NCBI RefSeq assembly: GCF_023073335.1
Contig: NZ_JADPJG010000008.1
Coordinates: 1 to 64,000, forward strand
Origin: Bradyrhizobium sp. 21
GTDB lineage: Bacteria > Pseudomonadota > Alphaproteobacteria > Rhizobiales > Xanthobacteraceae
Direction of reading: 5' to 3'
Length of the DNA stretch: 64,000 nt
Shown piece by piece: positions 10,632-19,813 of the stretch; the first letter of the stretch is position 1, and every line of letters starts with the position of its first letter. A program made the translations under genes and the position numbers. The notes under the pieces were generated by a model, which was given only the letters and a program-made list of their open reading frames with translations, was not told the DNA's origin and did not search any database.

Positions 10632-12002
10632 ATGGCAAGTGAAATTCTGATTGTCGATGATGAGGCCGATATTCGGGATCTCGTTGCGGGCATCCTCGAA
10701 GACGAGGGTTTCGTGACCCGGACCGCGCGCGACAGCGATACAGCGCTCGCCGAAATCGCCAACCGCAGGCCGCATCTGGTGTTCCTCGACATCTGGCTGC
10801 AAGGCTCCAAGCTCGACGGCCTGCAGCTGCTGGAGCAGGTCAAGAAGGACAACCCCGATTTGCCGGTCGTGATGATCTCCGGTCACGGCAACATCGAGAC
10901 CGCGGTCGCCGCGATCAAGCGCGGCGCCTACGACTTCATCGAAAAGCCGTTCAAGGCGGACCGGCTGATCCTGGTCGCGAACCGCGCACTGGAGAACTCG
11001 CGGCTCAAGCGCGAGGTCAAGGAATTGAAGCAGCTCGCGCCGAGCGCAAGCTCGCTCGTCGGCCGGTCGCCCAGCATGAACCAGCTGCGCCAGACCATCG
11101 AGCGCGCGGCGAAGGCCAACAGCCGCATCCTGATCGTCGGCCCCGCCGGCGCCGGCAAGGAATTGGCCGCGCGGACGCTGCATACGGCCTCGGGCCGTGC
11201 TGACGGTCCCTTCGTCGTGATCAACGCAGCCGCGATCACGCCCGACCGCATGGAGCATGAGCTGTTCGGGATCGAGCAGTCCAACGGCGAGCACGCGCGC
11301 AAGCCCGGCGCGCTCGAAGAGGCCCATGGCGGCACGCTGTTCATCGACGAGATCGCGGACATGCCGCGCGAGACCCAGAACAAGATCCTGCGCGTGCTGG
11401 TCGAGCAGTCGTTCCAACGCGTCGGCGGCACCGCCAAGGTGCAGGTCGACGTGCGCATCATCTCGTCGACCGCGCGCAATCTCGAAGAGGAGATCGCGGC
11501 CGGCCATTTCCGCGAGGACCTTTATCATCGGCTCTCGGTGGTGCCGATCCGCGTGCCCGCGCTGTCGGAGCGCCGCGAGGACATTCCGGAATTGATCGAC
11601 TACTTCATGGAGCAGATCTCGGCCGGCAGCGGCCTGCCCAAGCGGCAGATCGGGCAGGACGCGATGGCGGTCCTGCAATCGCATGTCTGGCCGGGCAATG
11701 TGCGCCAGCTCCGCAACAATGTTGAGAGAGTCATGATTCTGGCCGCAGGCGGGCCGGAGGTCATCATCACGGCCGACATGCTGCCTCAGGACGTCGGCTC
11801 GATGGTGCCGGCGATGCCGACCAGCAACAATGGCGAGCACATCATGGGATTGCCGCTACGCGAGGCCCGCGAAGTGTTCGAGCGCGACTATTTGATTGCA
11901 CAAATCAGCCGTTTTTCAGGAAATATTTCTCGTACGGCTGAGTTCGTTGGCATGGAACGTTCGGCGTTGCACCGCAAGTTGAAGGCCCTCGGCGTTGGCT
12001 AG
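10632..12002 (+). CDS. ntrX: Response regulator NtrX, lacking the GAFTGA loop
   Basis: This 456-residue regulator is the partner of NtrY. The receiver domain has Asp9-Asp10, phospho-acceptor Asp53 (FLDIWLQG) and Lys in EKPFKADR. The AAA+ domain has Walker A GPAGAGKE and Walker B GGTLFIDEIAD. At the place where NtrC has GAFTGA, NtrX reads ELFGIEQSNGEHARKPGALE, so the sigma-54 contact loop is missing. A Fis-type helix-turn-helix (NISRTAEFVGMERSALHRKL) is at the C-terminus. Loss of GAFTGA implies action at non-sigma-54 promoters or as a repressor, an inference that agrees with alphaproteobacterial NtrX work. Confidence 0.93.
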   Translation: MASEILIVDDEADIRDLVAGILEDEGFVTRTARDSDTALAEIANRRPHLVFLDIWLQGSKLDGLQLLEQVKKDNPDLPVVMISGHGNIETAVAAIKRGAYDFIEKPFKADRLILVANRALENSRLKREVKELKQLAPSASSLVGRSPSMNQLRQTIERAAKANSRILIVGPAGAGKELAARTLHTASGRADGPFVVINAAAITPDRMEHELFGIEQSNGEHARKPGALEEAHGGTLFIDEIADMPRETQNKILRVLVEQSFQRVGGTAKVQVDVRIISSTARNLEEEIAAGHFREDLYHRLSVVPIRVPALSERREDIPELIDYFMEQISAGSGLPKRQIGQDAMAVLQSHVWPGNVRQLRNNVERVMILAAGGPEVIITADMLPQDVGSMVPAMPTSNNGEHIMGLPLREAREVFERDYLIAQISRFSGNISRTAEFVGMERSALHRKLKALGVG

Positions 12003-12151
12003 CACCGCGCGCACGTTCGCATTTGGCGAGGAAAATCATCGATTTCCGTAGTTTTTCGGGGCAATACGGCGTGGGCTGCCGCGTGAAGCGGCTTGCCTAA
12101 TATGCCCACCTGTCCTCTAATCGCACAGCTATTCCTTCCGAGGGGGATCTC

Positions 12152-12214
12152 ATGAGGAACGGCAACCGGGAGAGGCTCCGAATTTCACAAAGAGAGCCGC
12201 AACCGGCGCAATAA
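12152..12214 (+). CDS. Possible 20-codon leader peptide upstream of hfq
   Basis: An ATG at 12152 preceded by a very strong purine tract (GAGGGGG, about 7 bases upstream) opens a frame of 20 codons rich in Arg and Gln, ending 27 bases before the hfq ATG. The strength of the ribosome site is unusual for a non-coding leader. It could be a translated leader influencing hfq translation, or chance. No homolog is recognised. Confidence 0.3.
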   Translation: MRNGNRERLRISQREPQPAQ

Positions 12215-12241
12215 AAAGAAACTCAAAGCGAGAAAAAAACA

Positions 12242-12490
12242 ATGGCGGCAGACCGCGCACAAAACCTTCAGGACACCTTCCTTAATCACGTTCGCAAAAC
12301 CAAGACGCCACTGACGATCTTTCTGGTCAACGGAGTGAAGCTCCAGGGCATCGTGACCTGGTTCGACAATTTCTGTTTGCTGCTTCGGCGCGACGGTCAC
12401 TCGCAACTCGTCTACAAACATGCGATCTCGACCATCATGCCGGGCGCTCCGATCCAGTTGTTCGAAGGCGGCGAGGATCAGCCGGCTTGA
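12242..12490 (+). CDS. hfq: RNA chaperone Hfq
   Basis: This 82-residue Sm-like protein forms a hexameric ring that helps small RNAs pair with mRNAs. The Sm1 motif is seen in the [20 protein letters not shown] region, and the Sm2 signature is LVYKHAIST near residues 58-66, with the key YKH triad. The length and short acidic tail (FEGGEDQPA) are normal for Alphaproteobacteria. It follows ntrX by 239 bases and precedes hflX, an order conserved in the class. It probably has its own promoter in the ntrX-hfq gap. Confidence 0.97.
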   Translation: MAADRAQNLQDTFLNHVRKTKTPLTIFLVNGVKLQGIVTWFDNFCLLLRRDGHSQLVYKHAISTIMPGAPIQLFEGGEDQPA

Positions 12491-12501
12491 GAGTGATCTG
12501 A

Positions 12502-13881
12502 TTGGAACCCCGGAATTTCGGCGGGGAGGCCGACCGTCCGCGGTCGGCAGGGGCAAAGCAAACGGGGCGGGTGCTTGTCATCGGCCCCTATTTGCGCGTG
12601 CGCGCGGGCAATGCCGACGCGCAATCGGAGAGCCATATCTTGCGTGACGCCGAGGCCCGGCTCGATGAAGCCGCCGGCCTCGCGCGCGCGATTGATCTCG
12701 TCATTGCCGACGCCATCATCACGCCGATCAGCCAGATCAGGCCCGCGACCTACATCGGCAAGGGCAAGGTCGAGGAGATCGCCGCGCTCGCCAAGAGCCT
12801 CGAGGTCGAGCTCGTGGTGATGGATTGTGCGCTTGCGCCGATCCAACAGCGCAATCTCGAGAAGGAGTTGCAGGCAAAGGTGCTCGACCGCACCGGCCTC
12901 ATCCTGGAAATCTTCGGCCGCCGCGCCAAGACCAGGGAAGGCTCGCTGCAGGTCGAGCTCGCGCACCTCAACTACCAACGTTCGCGCCTGGTGCGCTCAT
13001 GGACCCATCTCGAACGCCAGCGCGGCGGCTTTGGATTCATGGGCGGTCCCGGCGAGACGCAGATCGAAGCCGACCGCCGCCTGATCCAGGAACGCATCTC
13101 CAAGCTGGAGGGTGACCTGAAGAAGGTGCAGGCGACGCGGCGTCTGCATCGTGCAGGACGCCAGCGCGTGCCGTATCGCGTGGTCGCGCTGGTCGGCTAC
13201 ACCAATGCCGGCAAGTCGACGCTGTTCAACCGCCTGACACGCGCCGACGTGCAGGCGGCCGATATGCTGTTCGCCACGCTCGACCCGACCCTGCGCGCGC
13301 TCACTTTGCCGCATGGCGGCAAGGCGATGCTGTCCGATACCGTCGGCTTCATCTCTAATCTGCCGACGCAGCTCGTGGCCGCCTTCCGCGCCACGCTGGA
13401 AGAGGTGCTGGAGGCCGACGTCATCCTGCATGTGCGCGACATCTCGCACGACGACGCCGAAGCGCAGCAGGGCGACGTCGATGCCGTACTGCGCCAGCTC
13501 GGCATCAATCCCGACGACTCAGGCCGCATCATCGAAGTCTGGAACAAGATTGATCGCTACGATCCGGAGCAACGCGAAAATCTCCTGAACATCGCCGCGC
13601 GCAGGCCGGAAGATCATCCGGCCATGCTGGTCTCGGCCGTGTCAGGCGAAGGAATCGACGCGCTGCTCGCCGTGATCGAGGAACGGCTCGCGGCAAAACG
13701 CACAACGCTCGATCTTTCGATCGATGCGGCCGACGGCGCCGGCATCTCCTGGCTGCACCGCAATGCCGAAGTGCTGGTCAAGGAACTTCACGATGGCCGC
13801 TTCGACATGACCGTGCGGGTGGACGAGACCAAGCGCGACATCGTGGTGAGCAGGTTCGACGCCGTGCCGCGCGTGGCGTGA
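12502..13881 (+). CDS. hflX: GTPase HflX
   Basis: The 459-residue protein is a ribosome-associated GTPase of the Obg-HflX superfamily that splits stalled or hibernating ribosomes. The N-terminal HflX domain has YIGKGKVEEIA and DRTGLILEIFG, followed by a Gly-rich linker near RGGFGFMGGPGETQIE. The G domain has G1 GYTNAGKSTLFN, G3 DTVGF and G4 NKID. Translation appears to start at a TTG at 12502, 11 bases after hfq, and no ATG lies nearby; the weak start may keep expression low relative to hfq. hfq-hflX is a classic gene pair. Confidence 0.95.
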   Translation: MEPRNFGGEADRPRSAGAKQTGRVLVIGPYLRVRAGNADAQSESHILRDAEARLDEAAGLARAIDLVIADAIITPISQIRPATYIGKGKVEEIAALAKSLEVELVVMDCALAPIQQRNLEKELQAKVLDRTGLILEIFGRRAKTREGSLQVELAHLNYQRSRLVRSWTHLERQRGGFGFMGGPGETQIEADRRLIQERISKLEGDLKKVQATRRLHRAGRQRVPYRVVALVGYTNAGKSTLFNRLTRADVQAADMLFATLDPTLRALTLPHGGKAMLSDTVGFISNLPTQLVAAFRATLEEVLEADVILHVRDISHDDAEAQQGDVDAVLRQLGINPDDSGRIIEVWNKIDRYDPEQRENLLNIAARRPEDHPAMLVSAVSGEGIDALLAVIEERLAAKRTTLDLSIDAADGAGISWLHRNAEVLVKELHDGRFDMTVRVDETKRDIVVSRFDAVPRVA

Positions 13882-13923
13882 TCCCACGGCGGCGTTGCGT
13901 CTATCTCCGACGATCTCAGTCGG

Positions 13924-14748
13924 TTACCGACCCGGCGCGGTAGCCTTCGGCCGAAGCACGGACAGCAGCTTCGAGGCGGGTGTGCCGCCATGGCCCGATA
14001 TGTAGGCATCCATGACAGCGGCCACTTTCTCATGGCGCCGGGCATTGGTGCCGAGCGCCCATCCGGCGGTCGAAGCCACGATGATCTCGTAGCCGAGCGC
14101 GTCGCCGTATTTCGATTTTATCTGTCCATAAATCTCCTTTGGACCGCCCGATATCGCAACCGTGACCTTCGCAACATCGATCGCGATGAGCTCGGAGCGA
14201 TTGGCCGTTTGTGCGAGAAAGTCGATGATCATGCGGACATATCGCTCGTCACCGCTGGCGAAGAATGCACCCCAGAGGATGTCGAGGTGAGTTGGCCGCA
14301 CGATGCGGATGTCGCTGAGCTGCGAGGGCAGATTGGCGAGCTCAGCCTGTAACGACGGATCATGGCCCGCTTCATCGAGGCGTGGCTTTAATTTCTGCCG
14401 AGCGATCTCGTTGCCCGCGAGCTTGAGTGCGGCATCGACTGCATCCGCGCTTCTGGCGTTGAGGCGCGCAGGCATGAGCTGCTCGATCCAATCCGGATTT
14501 TTGCGCAACACGACCGCATAGAAGCCGATCGCAGGCGGAAATGCGGTCCAGTCCGGGGCCGCCGCGGCATATCTCTCAAAGAACCCGATTAATCGCTCAG
14601 GTTGTGGATCCCTGTAGAACGATTGGAGCAATTCCTCGTCCGCGCCTTGCGCGAACGCCGTTTGCGGTGCCCCCGCAAGCAGGATACCCTAGGCGAGACT
14701 CTGCGCGACGACGACTGCAATCGCCCGCAACACTGAAGTCAATTTCAT
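13924..14748 (-). pseudogene. Secreted hypothetical protein interrupted by a TAG in its signal peptide
   Basis: An ATG at 14748 opens a frame with a signal-peptide-like start (MKLTSVLRAIAVVVAQSLA), but codon 20 is TAG (14691-14689). The same frame then continues without further stop through a hydrophobic ILLAGAPQTAFAQ stretch with an AFAQ-type cleavage site and about 240 more residues to 13924. The mature part has alpha-helical, charged character and no motif I recognise. A TTG at 14631 could start a shorter cytoplasmic product of 235 residues. Either the gene is a recent nonsense pseudogene, the base is a sequencing error, or TAG is read through at low level. Confidence 0.65.
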
Positions 14749-14900
14749 GCGTTGACCTGGTCGTGGGAGTTGAAGGGGGTGAGGTTGCGACGATACAATA
14801 TGAGAAGATTGTATTGTAAATCCAGTGCATTCTAAGGTGGTTTCCCACGTCGGCTATCTTTCGTACCTCCCGGCTCAAGCTCCCTGTAAGTGGGTTACGT

Positions 14901-15359
14901 TCACTTGGTAAGGTCGAGCCTCATAAACTGATTATGCGGGCTCGCTTGATAGTCGGCAAACGGCTCGCAAGGCACGAAGCCGGCGCTGCGGTAGAGCGAG
15001 ATTGCTGGAGCGTGCAGCGGCGCAGTACCAGTCTCCAGGCTGAGACGCGCATATTTGCGCTTGCGGCCCTCAGAAATGATGTGGTGCAAAATGGCCCGCC
15101 CGACCCCTGTCCGCCGGTCGGTGGGCGCAGCGCGCATCGACTTCACTTCGCCATGCGTCTCGTCCAGTTGCTTCAGGGCACCGAAACCAGCCAGCAAATC
15201 ATTGTGCCAAGCGGTCCAGAACGTCACGGACCCGGCCGAAAGACCGCTGGCGTCGAGTGCCTGCGCGTGCTCACCCATAACGCTGCGCAGCTCTAGCAAG
15301 TGATGCGCCAACAAGTCGACGACATGTGGCGCCTTCGGATCGTCCTGCCTGATTTCCAT
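14901..15359 (-). CDS. GNAT-family N-acetyltransferase
   Basis: This 152-residue protein has the GNAT fold signature, with the acetyl-CoA pyrophosphate loop DRRTGVGRAILHHIISEG near residues 81-98. The usual late beta strand and helix follow (YARLSLETG, AISLYRSAGFVPCEPFADY). The start at 15359 (MEIRQDD) is preferred because upstream codons to 15476 lie in another frame over the mazG end and carry no similarity. It is 13 bases downstream of the mazG stop and probably co-transcribed. The substrate is unknown. Confidence 0.85.
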   Translation of the reverse strand: MEIRQDDPKAPHVVDLLAHHLLELRSVMGEHAQALDASGLSAGSVTFWTAWHNDLLAGFGALKQLDETHGEVKSMRAAPTDRRTGVGRAILHHIISEGRKRKYARLSLETGTAPLHAPAISLYRSAGFVPCEPFADYQASPHNQFMRLDLTK

Positions 15360-15372
15360 TGCGCGCCCTGGA

Positions 15373-16188
15373 TCAGGTAGCCGTCTTCGCCGCGTTCCAC
15401 AGCGCATCCATTTCCGCCAGCGACGCCTGCTCCAGCGTTCGTCCCTCCGCCGCCAGCGTGCGCTCGATATAGGCAAACCGCCGTTCGAATTTCGCGTTGG
15501 TCGCGCGCAGCGCGGCTTCGGGATCGGCGTCGACGTGGCGGGCGAGGTTGACCAATGCGAACATCAGGTCGCCGGTCTCCTCGGCCATCTCCTGCTTGTC
15601 GTTGCGGTCGAGCGCGGCTTCGATCTCGTCGGCTTCTTCGCGGATTTTTGCCAGCACCGCGCGAGGGTCGTTCCAGTCGAAGCCGACGGTCGAGGCCTTG
15701 CGCTGGAGTTCCATCGCGCGTGTCAGCGCCGGCTGGCCGGCCTTCACGCCTGACAACAGCGATTTGTGCGACGTCCCTTCCGACGGCCGGCGCGCGGCGC
15801 GTTCGGCCTTTTCCTCGGCCTTGATGCGGTCCCAAACTTCCTTGACGTGGGACGAGGCGAGATTGCCGTCCCTGTCGGCGAAGACATGGGGATGGCGGCG
15901 GATCATCTTGCGGGTGATGGCTTCGACGACATCTCCAAAAGCAAATGCGTTCTGCTCCTCCGCCATCTGGGCGTGGAACACGACCTGCAAGAGCAGATCG
16001 CCAAGCTCCTCGCGCAAATCGTCGAGATCGCCGCGGTCGATCGCGTCGACCACCTCATGGGCTTCCTCGATCGTGTAGGGCGCGATGGTCGCAAAATTCT
16101 GCTCGAGGTCCCAGGGGCAGCCGGTCACGGGCGTGCGCAGCGCTGCCATGATCTCGATCAGGCGGGAAATGTCGCGGGAAGGGGTCAT
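15373..16188 (-). CDS. mazG: Nucleoside triphosphate pyrophosphohydrolase MazG
   Basis: The 271-residue protein is the tandem-domain MazG that hydrolyses NTPs and dNTPs to monophosphates and pyrophosphate, a house-cleaning role. The first domain shows [12 protein letters not shown] and the metal-binding [10 protein letters not shown] plus [16 protein letters not shown]. The second domain repeats the pattern with [12 protein letters not shown] and [19 protein letters not shown] at 16188 (MTPSRDIS) is preferred over 16275, which would add 29 unrelated residues. It is divergent from queC. Confidence 0.95.
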   Translation of the reverse strand: MTPSRDISRLIEIMAALRTPVTGCPWDLEQNFATIAPYTIEEAHEVVDAIDRGDLDDLREELGDLLLQVVFHAQMAEEQNAFAFGDVVEAITRKMIRRHPHVFADRDGNLASSHVKEVWDRIKAEEKAERAARRPSEGTSHKSLLSGVKAGQPALTRAMELQRKASTVGFDWNDPRAVLAKIREEADEIEAALDRNDKQEMAEETGDLMFALVNLARHVDADPEAALRATNAKFERRFAYIERTLAAEGRTLEQASLAEMDALWNAAKTAT

Positions 16189-16314
16189 TGCGGGGCAGTC
16201 TCCTGGCTCCAAAACCTTATGCCAAAAGCGGGCGGCCGTTCCCAGCGCGGCGCAGCGGAACAGGGCGATTTCCACCGATTGGCGAGCGGGGTGCGCAGTG
16301 CTAAAGCGCGGGCC

Positions 16315-17028
16315 ATGAGTGACGCATTTTCATCCGAAACCGCGCTGGTGCTGTTTTCCGGCGGTCAGGATTCCACGACCTGCCTCGCCTGGGCCTTGAG
16401 CCGCTTCGCGCGCGTGGAGACGCTGGGGTTTGACTACGGCCAGCGCCACGCCATCGAGCTGGCCTGCCGCGACCGGCTGGTCGACGGCATCAAGGGCTTG
16501 CGCGCCGACTGGGCCGCAAGGCTCGGCGAGAGCCACACGCTGTCAATCCCGACGCTGGCGGCCATGTCCGAGACGGCGCTGACGCGCGATGTCGCGATCG
16601 CGATGGGCGCCGACGGCCTGCCGAATACGTTCGTGCCCGGCCGCAATCTGGTGTTTTTGACCTTCGCCGCGGCGCTGGCCTATCGGCGCGGCATCACTCA
16701 CATCGTCGGCGGCATGTGCGAGACCGACTATTCCGGCTATCCCGATTGCCGCGACGACACCATCCGCGCCATGCAGGCCGCGCTGTCACTCGGCATGGCC
16801 CGCAAGTTCGAACTGCATACGCCCCTGATGTGGATCGACAAGGCCGCGACCTGGCGGCTGGCGCATGATCTCGGCGGCGAGGGGCTGGTCGACCTCATCC
16901 GCGAGCAGTCGCACACCTGCTATCTCGGCGAACGCGGCGCGCAGCATGAGTGGGGTTTTGGCTGCGGCGCTTGCCCGGCGTGCAGCCTGCGGGCGAAGGG
17001 GTGGCGGGAGTTTGTGGCGGGGCGGTAG
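16315..17028 (+). CDS. queC: 7-cyano-7-deazaguanine synthase QueC
   Basis: This 237-residue ATP- and zinc-dependent enzyme converts 7-carboxy-7-deazaguanine to preQ0 in queuosine synthesis. The PP-loop [11 protein letters not shown] lies at residues 14-24 and is followed by GFDYGQRH. The middle carries [12 protein letters not shown] and [15 protein letters not shown]. The C-terminal zinc site is formed by C-YLGE and [17 protein letters not shown] at 16315 is the first sensible start; the long upstream open frame is the antisense of mazG. Other queuosine genes are not in the window. Confidence 0.95.
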   Translation: MSDAFSSETALVLFSGGQDSTTCLAWALSRFARVETLGFDYGQRHAIELACRDRLVDGIKGLRADWAARLGESHTLSIPTLAAMSETALTRDVAIAMGADGLPNTFVPGRNLVFLTFAAALAYRRGITHIVGGMCETDYSGYPDCRDDTIRAMQAALSLGMARKFELHTPLMWIDKAATWRLAHDLGGEGLVDLIREQSHTCYLGERGAQHEWGFGCGACPACSLRAKGWREFVAGR

Positions 17029-17042
17029 TGCCACGCACTCGG

Positions 17043-17141
17043 TGTCATCACCCGCGAAGCGGGTGATCCAGTATCCCAGAGACCGTGCTTGAGCCGAGAC
17101 GCCGCAGCGTACTGGATTCCCCGCCTTCGCGGGGAATGACA
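17043..17141. repeat. Inverted pair of REP-like palindromes
   Basis: A copy at 17043-17073 (starting TGTCATCACCCGCGAAGC) is matched in inverted orientation by 17110-17141 (ending CGCGGGGAATGACA), with about 36 bases between. Each copy is itself a short palindrome around CCCGCGAAGCGGG or CCCCGCCTTCGCGGGG. This is the architecture of a BIME-type pair of REP elements. It sits between convergent queC and the nitrile hydratase operon and may act as a bidirectional terminator. Confidence 0.65.
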
Positions 17142-17177
17142 GCGGAGGGTGGGGCGCAAGCGTACCTCTTGCGACAG

Positions 17178-17555
17178 CTACTCAAAATCCTCCGGCCGCA
17201 GCTCGATCGGCTTGCCATGCGGCGTCCGGTCCGCGGCGTGATCCCAGGCGTCACGGTAGCGATGCAGCGTCTCGATCGAGGCGACGCCCTTGCGGGCGAC
17301 CAGGCCTTCCAGCGTGGCCAGCCAGTGCAGGTAATAGGTCTCGCCGGTGTCAGGGTCGCCGGCGGCCTGCGCGCGCTTGATCTCGGAGGCCAGGGCGGCG
17401 GCCCATTCGGGCCAGGTGAACACGCCCCGCTCATGCAATGTCAGCGCCATCGCGAAAGCGTGCGCCTCCCAGGGCGCGCGAAACACCGGGCCGTCGTCAT
17501 CACGGGGAATGCTGGGGATCGCCGCAGCCGCGGCAGCAGCCGTGCTGCTCATCAC
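17178..17555 (-). CDS. Nitrile hydratase accessory protein (activator, P14K/beta-like)
   Basis: The 125-residue protein resembles the N-terminal part of nitrile hydratase beta subunits (FRAPWEAHAFAMALTLHERGVFTWPEW, then YYLHWLATLEGLVARKG). This is the pattern of the small activators that insert cobalt or swap alpha subunits during maturation of Co-type nitrile hydratase. It overlaps the beta-subunit gene by 4 bases and is third in the nthA-nthB-activator operon, the normal order for cobalt enzymes. It probably acts as a self-subunit-swapping chaperone. Confidence 0.88.
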   Translation of the reverse strand: MMSSTAAAAAAAIPSIPRDDDGPVFRAPWEAHAFAMALTLHERGVFTWPEWAAALASEIKRAQAAGDPDTGETYYLHWLATLEGLVARKGVASIETLHRYRDAWDHAADRTPHGKPIELRPEDFE

Positions 17556-18211
17556 GCCGGGTCCAGATAGGGCTCGAAGGCGTCGATTGACACCTTCAAG
17601 GTCGGATCACCGTCCGCGCCCCAGAGATCGCGGCCTTCGAACACCACCGTGTAGAGCCATTGCGGATTTTCGCCGAGCTCCATCGCGGCCGAGTCCGGAA
17701 ACACGTGGCAGCCGTGGTTCAGCTCGACGACACCGACATGGCCGCGCACGTAGCGCGGCAGCCGCGTGTGCGTCACCGGATGGATGTTCTTGGCGCGCAC
17801 GCGTTCGCCGATGTTGAATCTTGCAGGCGCCGGAGCAGGCCGGGCGAACTTGCCGCGCACCATGGTGCGCTCGACACCGTCGCGCTCCAGCCTGCCGTGC
17901 TTGAGTGCCTTGGCCGGATGCACCGCATGCCCGGCGGCAACGTCCTCCCGGGTGAGATAGCCCTTCTCGATCAGCATCTCCTCGAGCCCGAGAAACCATT
18001 TCTTGTAGTAGGAGCTCGAGAGATAGACGTGCGGCGGGATCGTCTCGCGATAGAAGCGCGAGGTGTCGATGTTGAAGGCGCCGGCCGCGCCCATCGCACG
18101 CACCATCGCCAGCACCCGCGCTTCCCATGCCGCATGGAATACCGGCTCGTTCGGCTCGGGTTCGACCTTGCCGAACCCGTCCATGCCGCCCATGTCGTGC
18201 ACGCCGTTCAT
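17552..18211 (-). CDS. nthB: Nitrile hydratase beta subunit
   Basis: The 219-residue protein begins [14 protein letters not shown], the signature of nitrile hydratase beta subunits. It continues with [14 protein letters not shown], then [17 protein letters not shown] and a C-terminal SH3-like barrel ([27 protein letters not shown]). With the alpha subunit it hydrates nitriles to amides. ATG at 18211 overlaps the alpha-subunit stop by 4 bases. The open frame upstream to 18511 is the shadow of nthA. Confidence 0.95.
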   Translation of the reverse strand: MNGVHDMGGMDGFGKVEPEPNEPVFHAAWEARVLAMVRAMGAAGAFNIDTSRFYRETIPPHVYLSSSYYKKWFLGLEEMLIEKGYLTREDVAAGHAVHPAKALKHGRLERDGVERTMVRGKFARPAPAPARFNIGERVRAKNIHPVTHTRLPRYVRGHVGVVELNHGCHVFPDSAAMELGENPQWLYTVVFEGRDLWGADGDPTLKVSIDAFEPYLDPA

Positions 18212-18831
18212 GACGGCACGCCGGGGGCTTTGGGAAAGCCGGTGCCGATCATGCAATCGCGGGTGACGAGCGCGGCGAGCTGTTCCTCGCTCCAGCCCTC
18301 CGTGCCCTCGGGGCGCATCGGCAGCACCAGGAAGCGCGTTTCGGCCGTGGAATCCCAGACCCTGATCTCGATGTCCTTCGGCAGCGTGACGCCGAAATCG
18401 GCGAGCACACCGCGCGGGTCCTTCACCGCGCGGGATCGGTAGGGCGCAGCCTTGTACCAGACCGGCGGCAGCCCCAGCATTTCCCAGGGGTAGCAGGAGC
18501 ACAGCGTGCACACGATCATGTTGTGCCGCTGCGGCGTGTTCTCGACCACGACGAGATGGTCGCCGACGCGGCTGATTTGGCCAAGCGTGCTGATGGCCTT
18601 GCTGCCGTCCTCCAGCAGCGCCGTCCTGAAGGCCGGATCGCTCCAGGCCTTGGCGACGACGCGCGCGCCGTTATGCGGGCCGATTTTGGTCTCATAGGCC
18701 TGGATGATGGCGTCGAGCGCGGCCGGCGCGACATAGCCTTTTTCGGTCAGAATCGTTTCGAGCGCGCGCACGCGCAGCTCGGTTTCGGACAGTTCGGAAT
18801 GGTCGTGATCGTGGTGATGATGCTCACTCAT
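18208..18831 (-). CDS. nthA: Cobalt-type nitrile hydratase alpha subunit with His-rich N-terminus
   Basis: This 207-residue catalytic subunit has the metal-claw motif VCTLCSCY, with Cys108, Cys111, Ser112 and Cys113 as ligands. Thr109 (CTLCSC rather than CSLCSC) marks the cobalt, not iron, class; the cysteines at 111 and 113 are oxidised in the mature enzyme. The WYK segment after GLPPV is also conserved. The N-terminus is histidine- and aspartate-rich (HHHHDHDH at 4-11), which may bind metal. It is first in the operon, upstream of nthB and the activator. Nitrile hydratases convert nitriles such as indole-3-acetonitrile to amides in plant-associated bacteria; the substrate here is unknown. 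Confidence 0.95.
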   Translation of the reverse strand: MSEHHHHDHDHSELSETELRVRALETILTEKGYVAPAALDAIIQAYETKIGPHNGARVVAKAWSDPAFRTALLEDGSKAISTLGQISRVGDHLVVVENTPQRHNMIVCTLCSCYPWEMLGLPPVWYKAAPYRSRAVKDPRGVLADFGVTLPKDIEIRVWDSTAETRFLVLPMRPEGTEGWSEEQLAALVTRDCMIGTGFPKAPGVPS

Positions 18832-18893
18832 GGGGCGAAGATAGTCCCAGAATCCGGGCGTTGTCGAGGCGAAGACTCTGCTAACATCTCAGC

Positions 18894-19652
18894 ATGGGCT
18901 GGGCTGCAAGAACCGGAATAACCGCCGCACTCGCGGCTGTGGGCGTACTCGCGGCGCAGGATGCGCACGCCGCGAATGGCGCCTATGCGGTCGACGCCGC
19001 CGATATCTCCGAGGTCGGCTCCTGCAAGGTGGAAAGCTGGATGTCGGCCGCTTCCAACGCGGATTTCTCCGCCGTCGCCAATCCCTCCTGTGTCGTCGAT
19101 CCCTTCAGGCCGGTCGAGCTCAGCCTGCAGACCATCCGCGCCCGCAGCGATGGTGACTGGAGCACGACGATCGCTCCGAAGGCCAAGTCCAATTTCATCC
19201 CGACCGCAATAGGGCGGTGGGGATTGTCGGCCTATGGCGGCGGATCATTCGACGCGGCCACCGGCGAGGCGCTGACCGCCTTTGCCGTCATCCCCGCGAC
19301 TTTCCGCCTGTCCGAGACCATGCGCATCAACGTCAACGGCGGCTGGCTCTGGGATCGCACAGTGGATCGCCACTATCTGACCTATGGCGTCGGCTTCGAC
19401 TGGAAGTTCACCGATACCTTGCAATGGACCATCGAGGCGTACGGGCAGGCCGGCGCGTCCGAGATCGCAAGCGTCGTGCAGCCGCGATTCCAGACCGGTG
19501 TGCGCTACCGGCCGAACGAGATATTTTCCGTCGACGTAATCTACGGCCGCAACATCACCGGCGAGAACGCCAATTGGATCACCATCGGCACCACGATCCG
19601 GTTTCCGGTCGGTGGCGCCCAGCCGGAGCACCGCCGCACCGGGCATTTGTGA
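18894..19652 (+). CDS. Predicted outer-membrane or secreted beta-rich protein
   Basis: The 252-residue protein has an Ala-rich signal peptide ending AQDAHA (about residue 26). The mature part has two Cys residues (GSCKVESW and NPSCVVDPF) that could form a disulfide, then alternating aromatic strands such as LTYGVGFDWKF, WTIEAYGQAG and FQTGVRYRPN. This suggests a small outer-membrane barrel. The family is not recognised by name. It is divergent from nthA across 62 bases and upstream of the dicarboxylate carrier by 161 bases. No function is assigned. Confidence 0.75.
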   Translation: MGWAARTGITAALAAVGVLAAQDAHAANGAYAVDAADISEVGSCKVESWMSAASNADFSAVANPSCVVDPFRPVELSLQTIRARSDGDWSTTIAPKAKSNFIPTAIGRWGLSAYGGGSFDAATGEALTAFAVIPATFRLSETMRINVNGGWLWDRTVDRHYLTYGVGFDWKFTDTLQWTIEAYGQAGASEIASVVQPRFQTGVRYRPNEIFSVDVIYGRNITGENANWITIGTTIRFPVGGAQPEHRRTGHL

Positions 19653-19813
19653 GCACCGGCAATATCAAGAACCGGCAATATCAAGACTTGGGAGCCAGAA
19701 CCCGAGGTCAGGCCATTGATCGCGCCGCGGACAGTCCGTATACGCCGCGCTGGGACAAAAGCGCCCGGCTAACGGACCGGCAGAATGCGCTGACAATCGA
19801 AGGGGGAGGGCCC

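Noticed and set aside
14689..14691. TAG as a pyrrolysine or recoded codon
   Set aside because: No pyrrolysine genes are expected in this group, and the stop lies in a signal peptide, where recoding is implausible.
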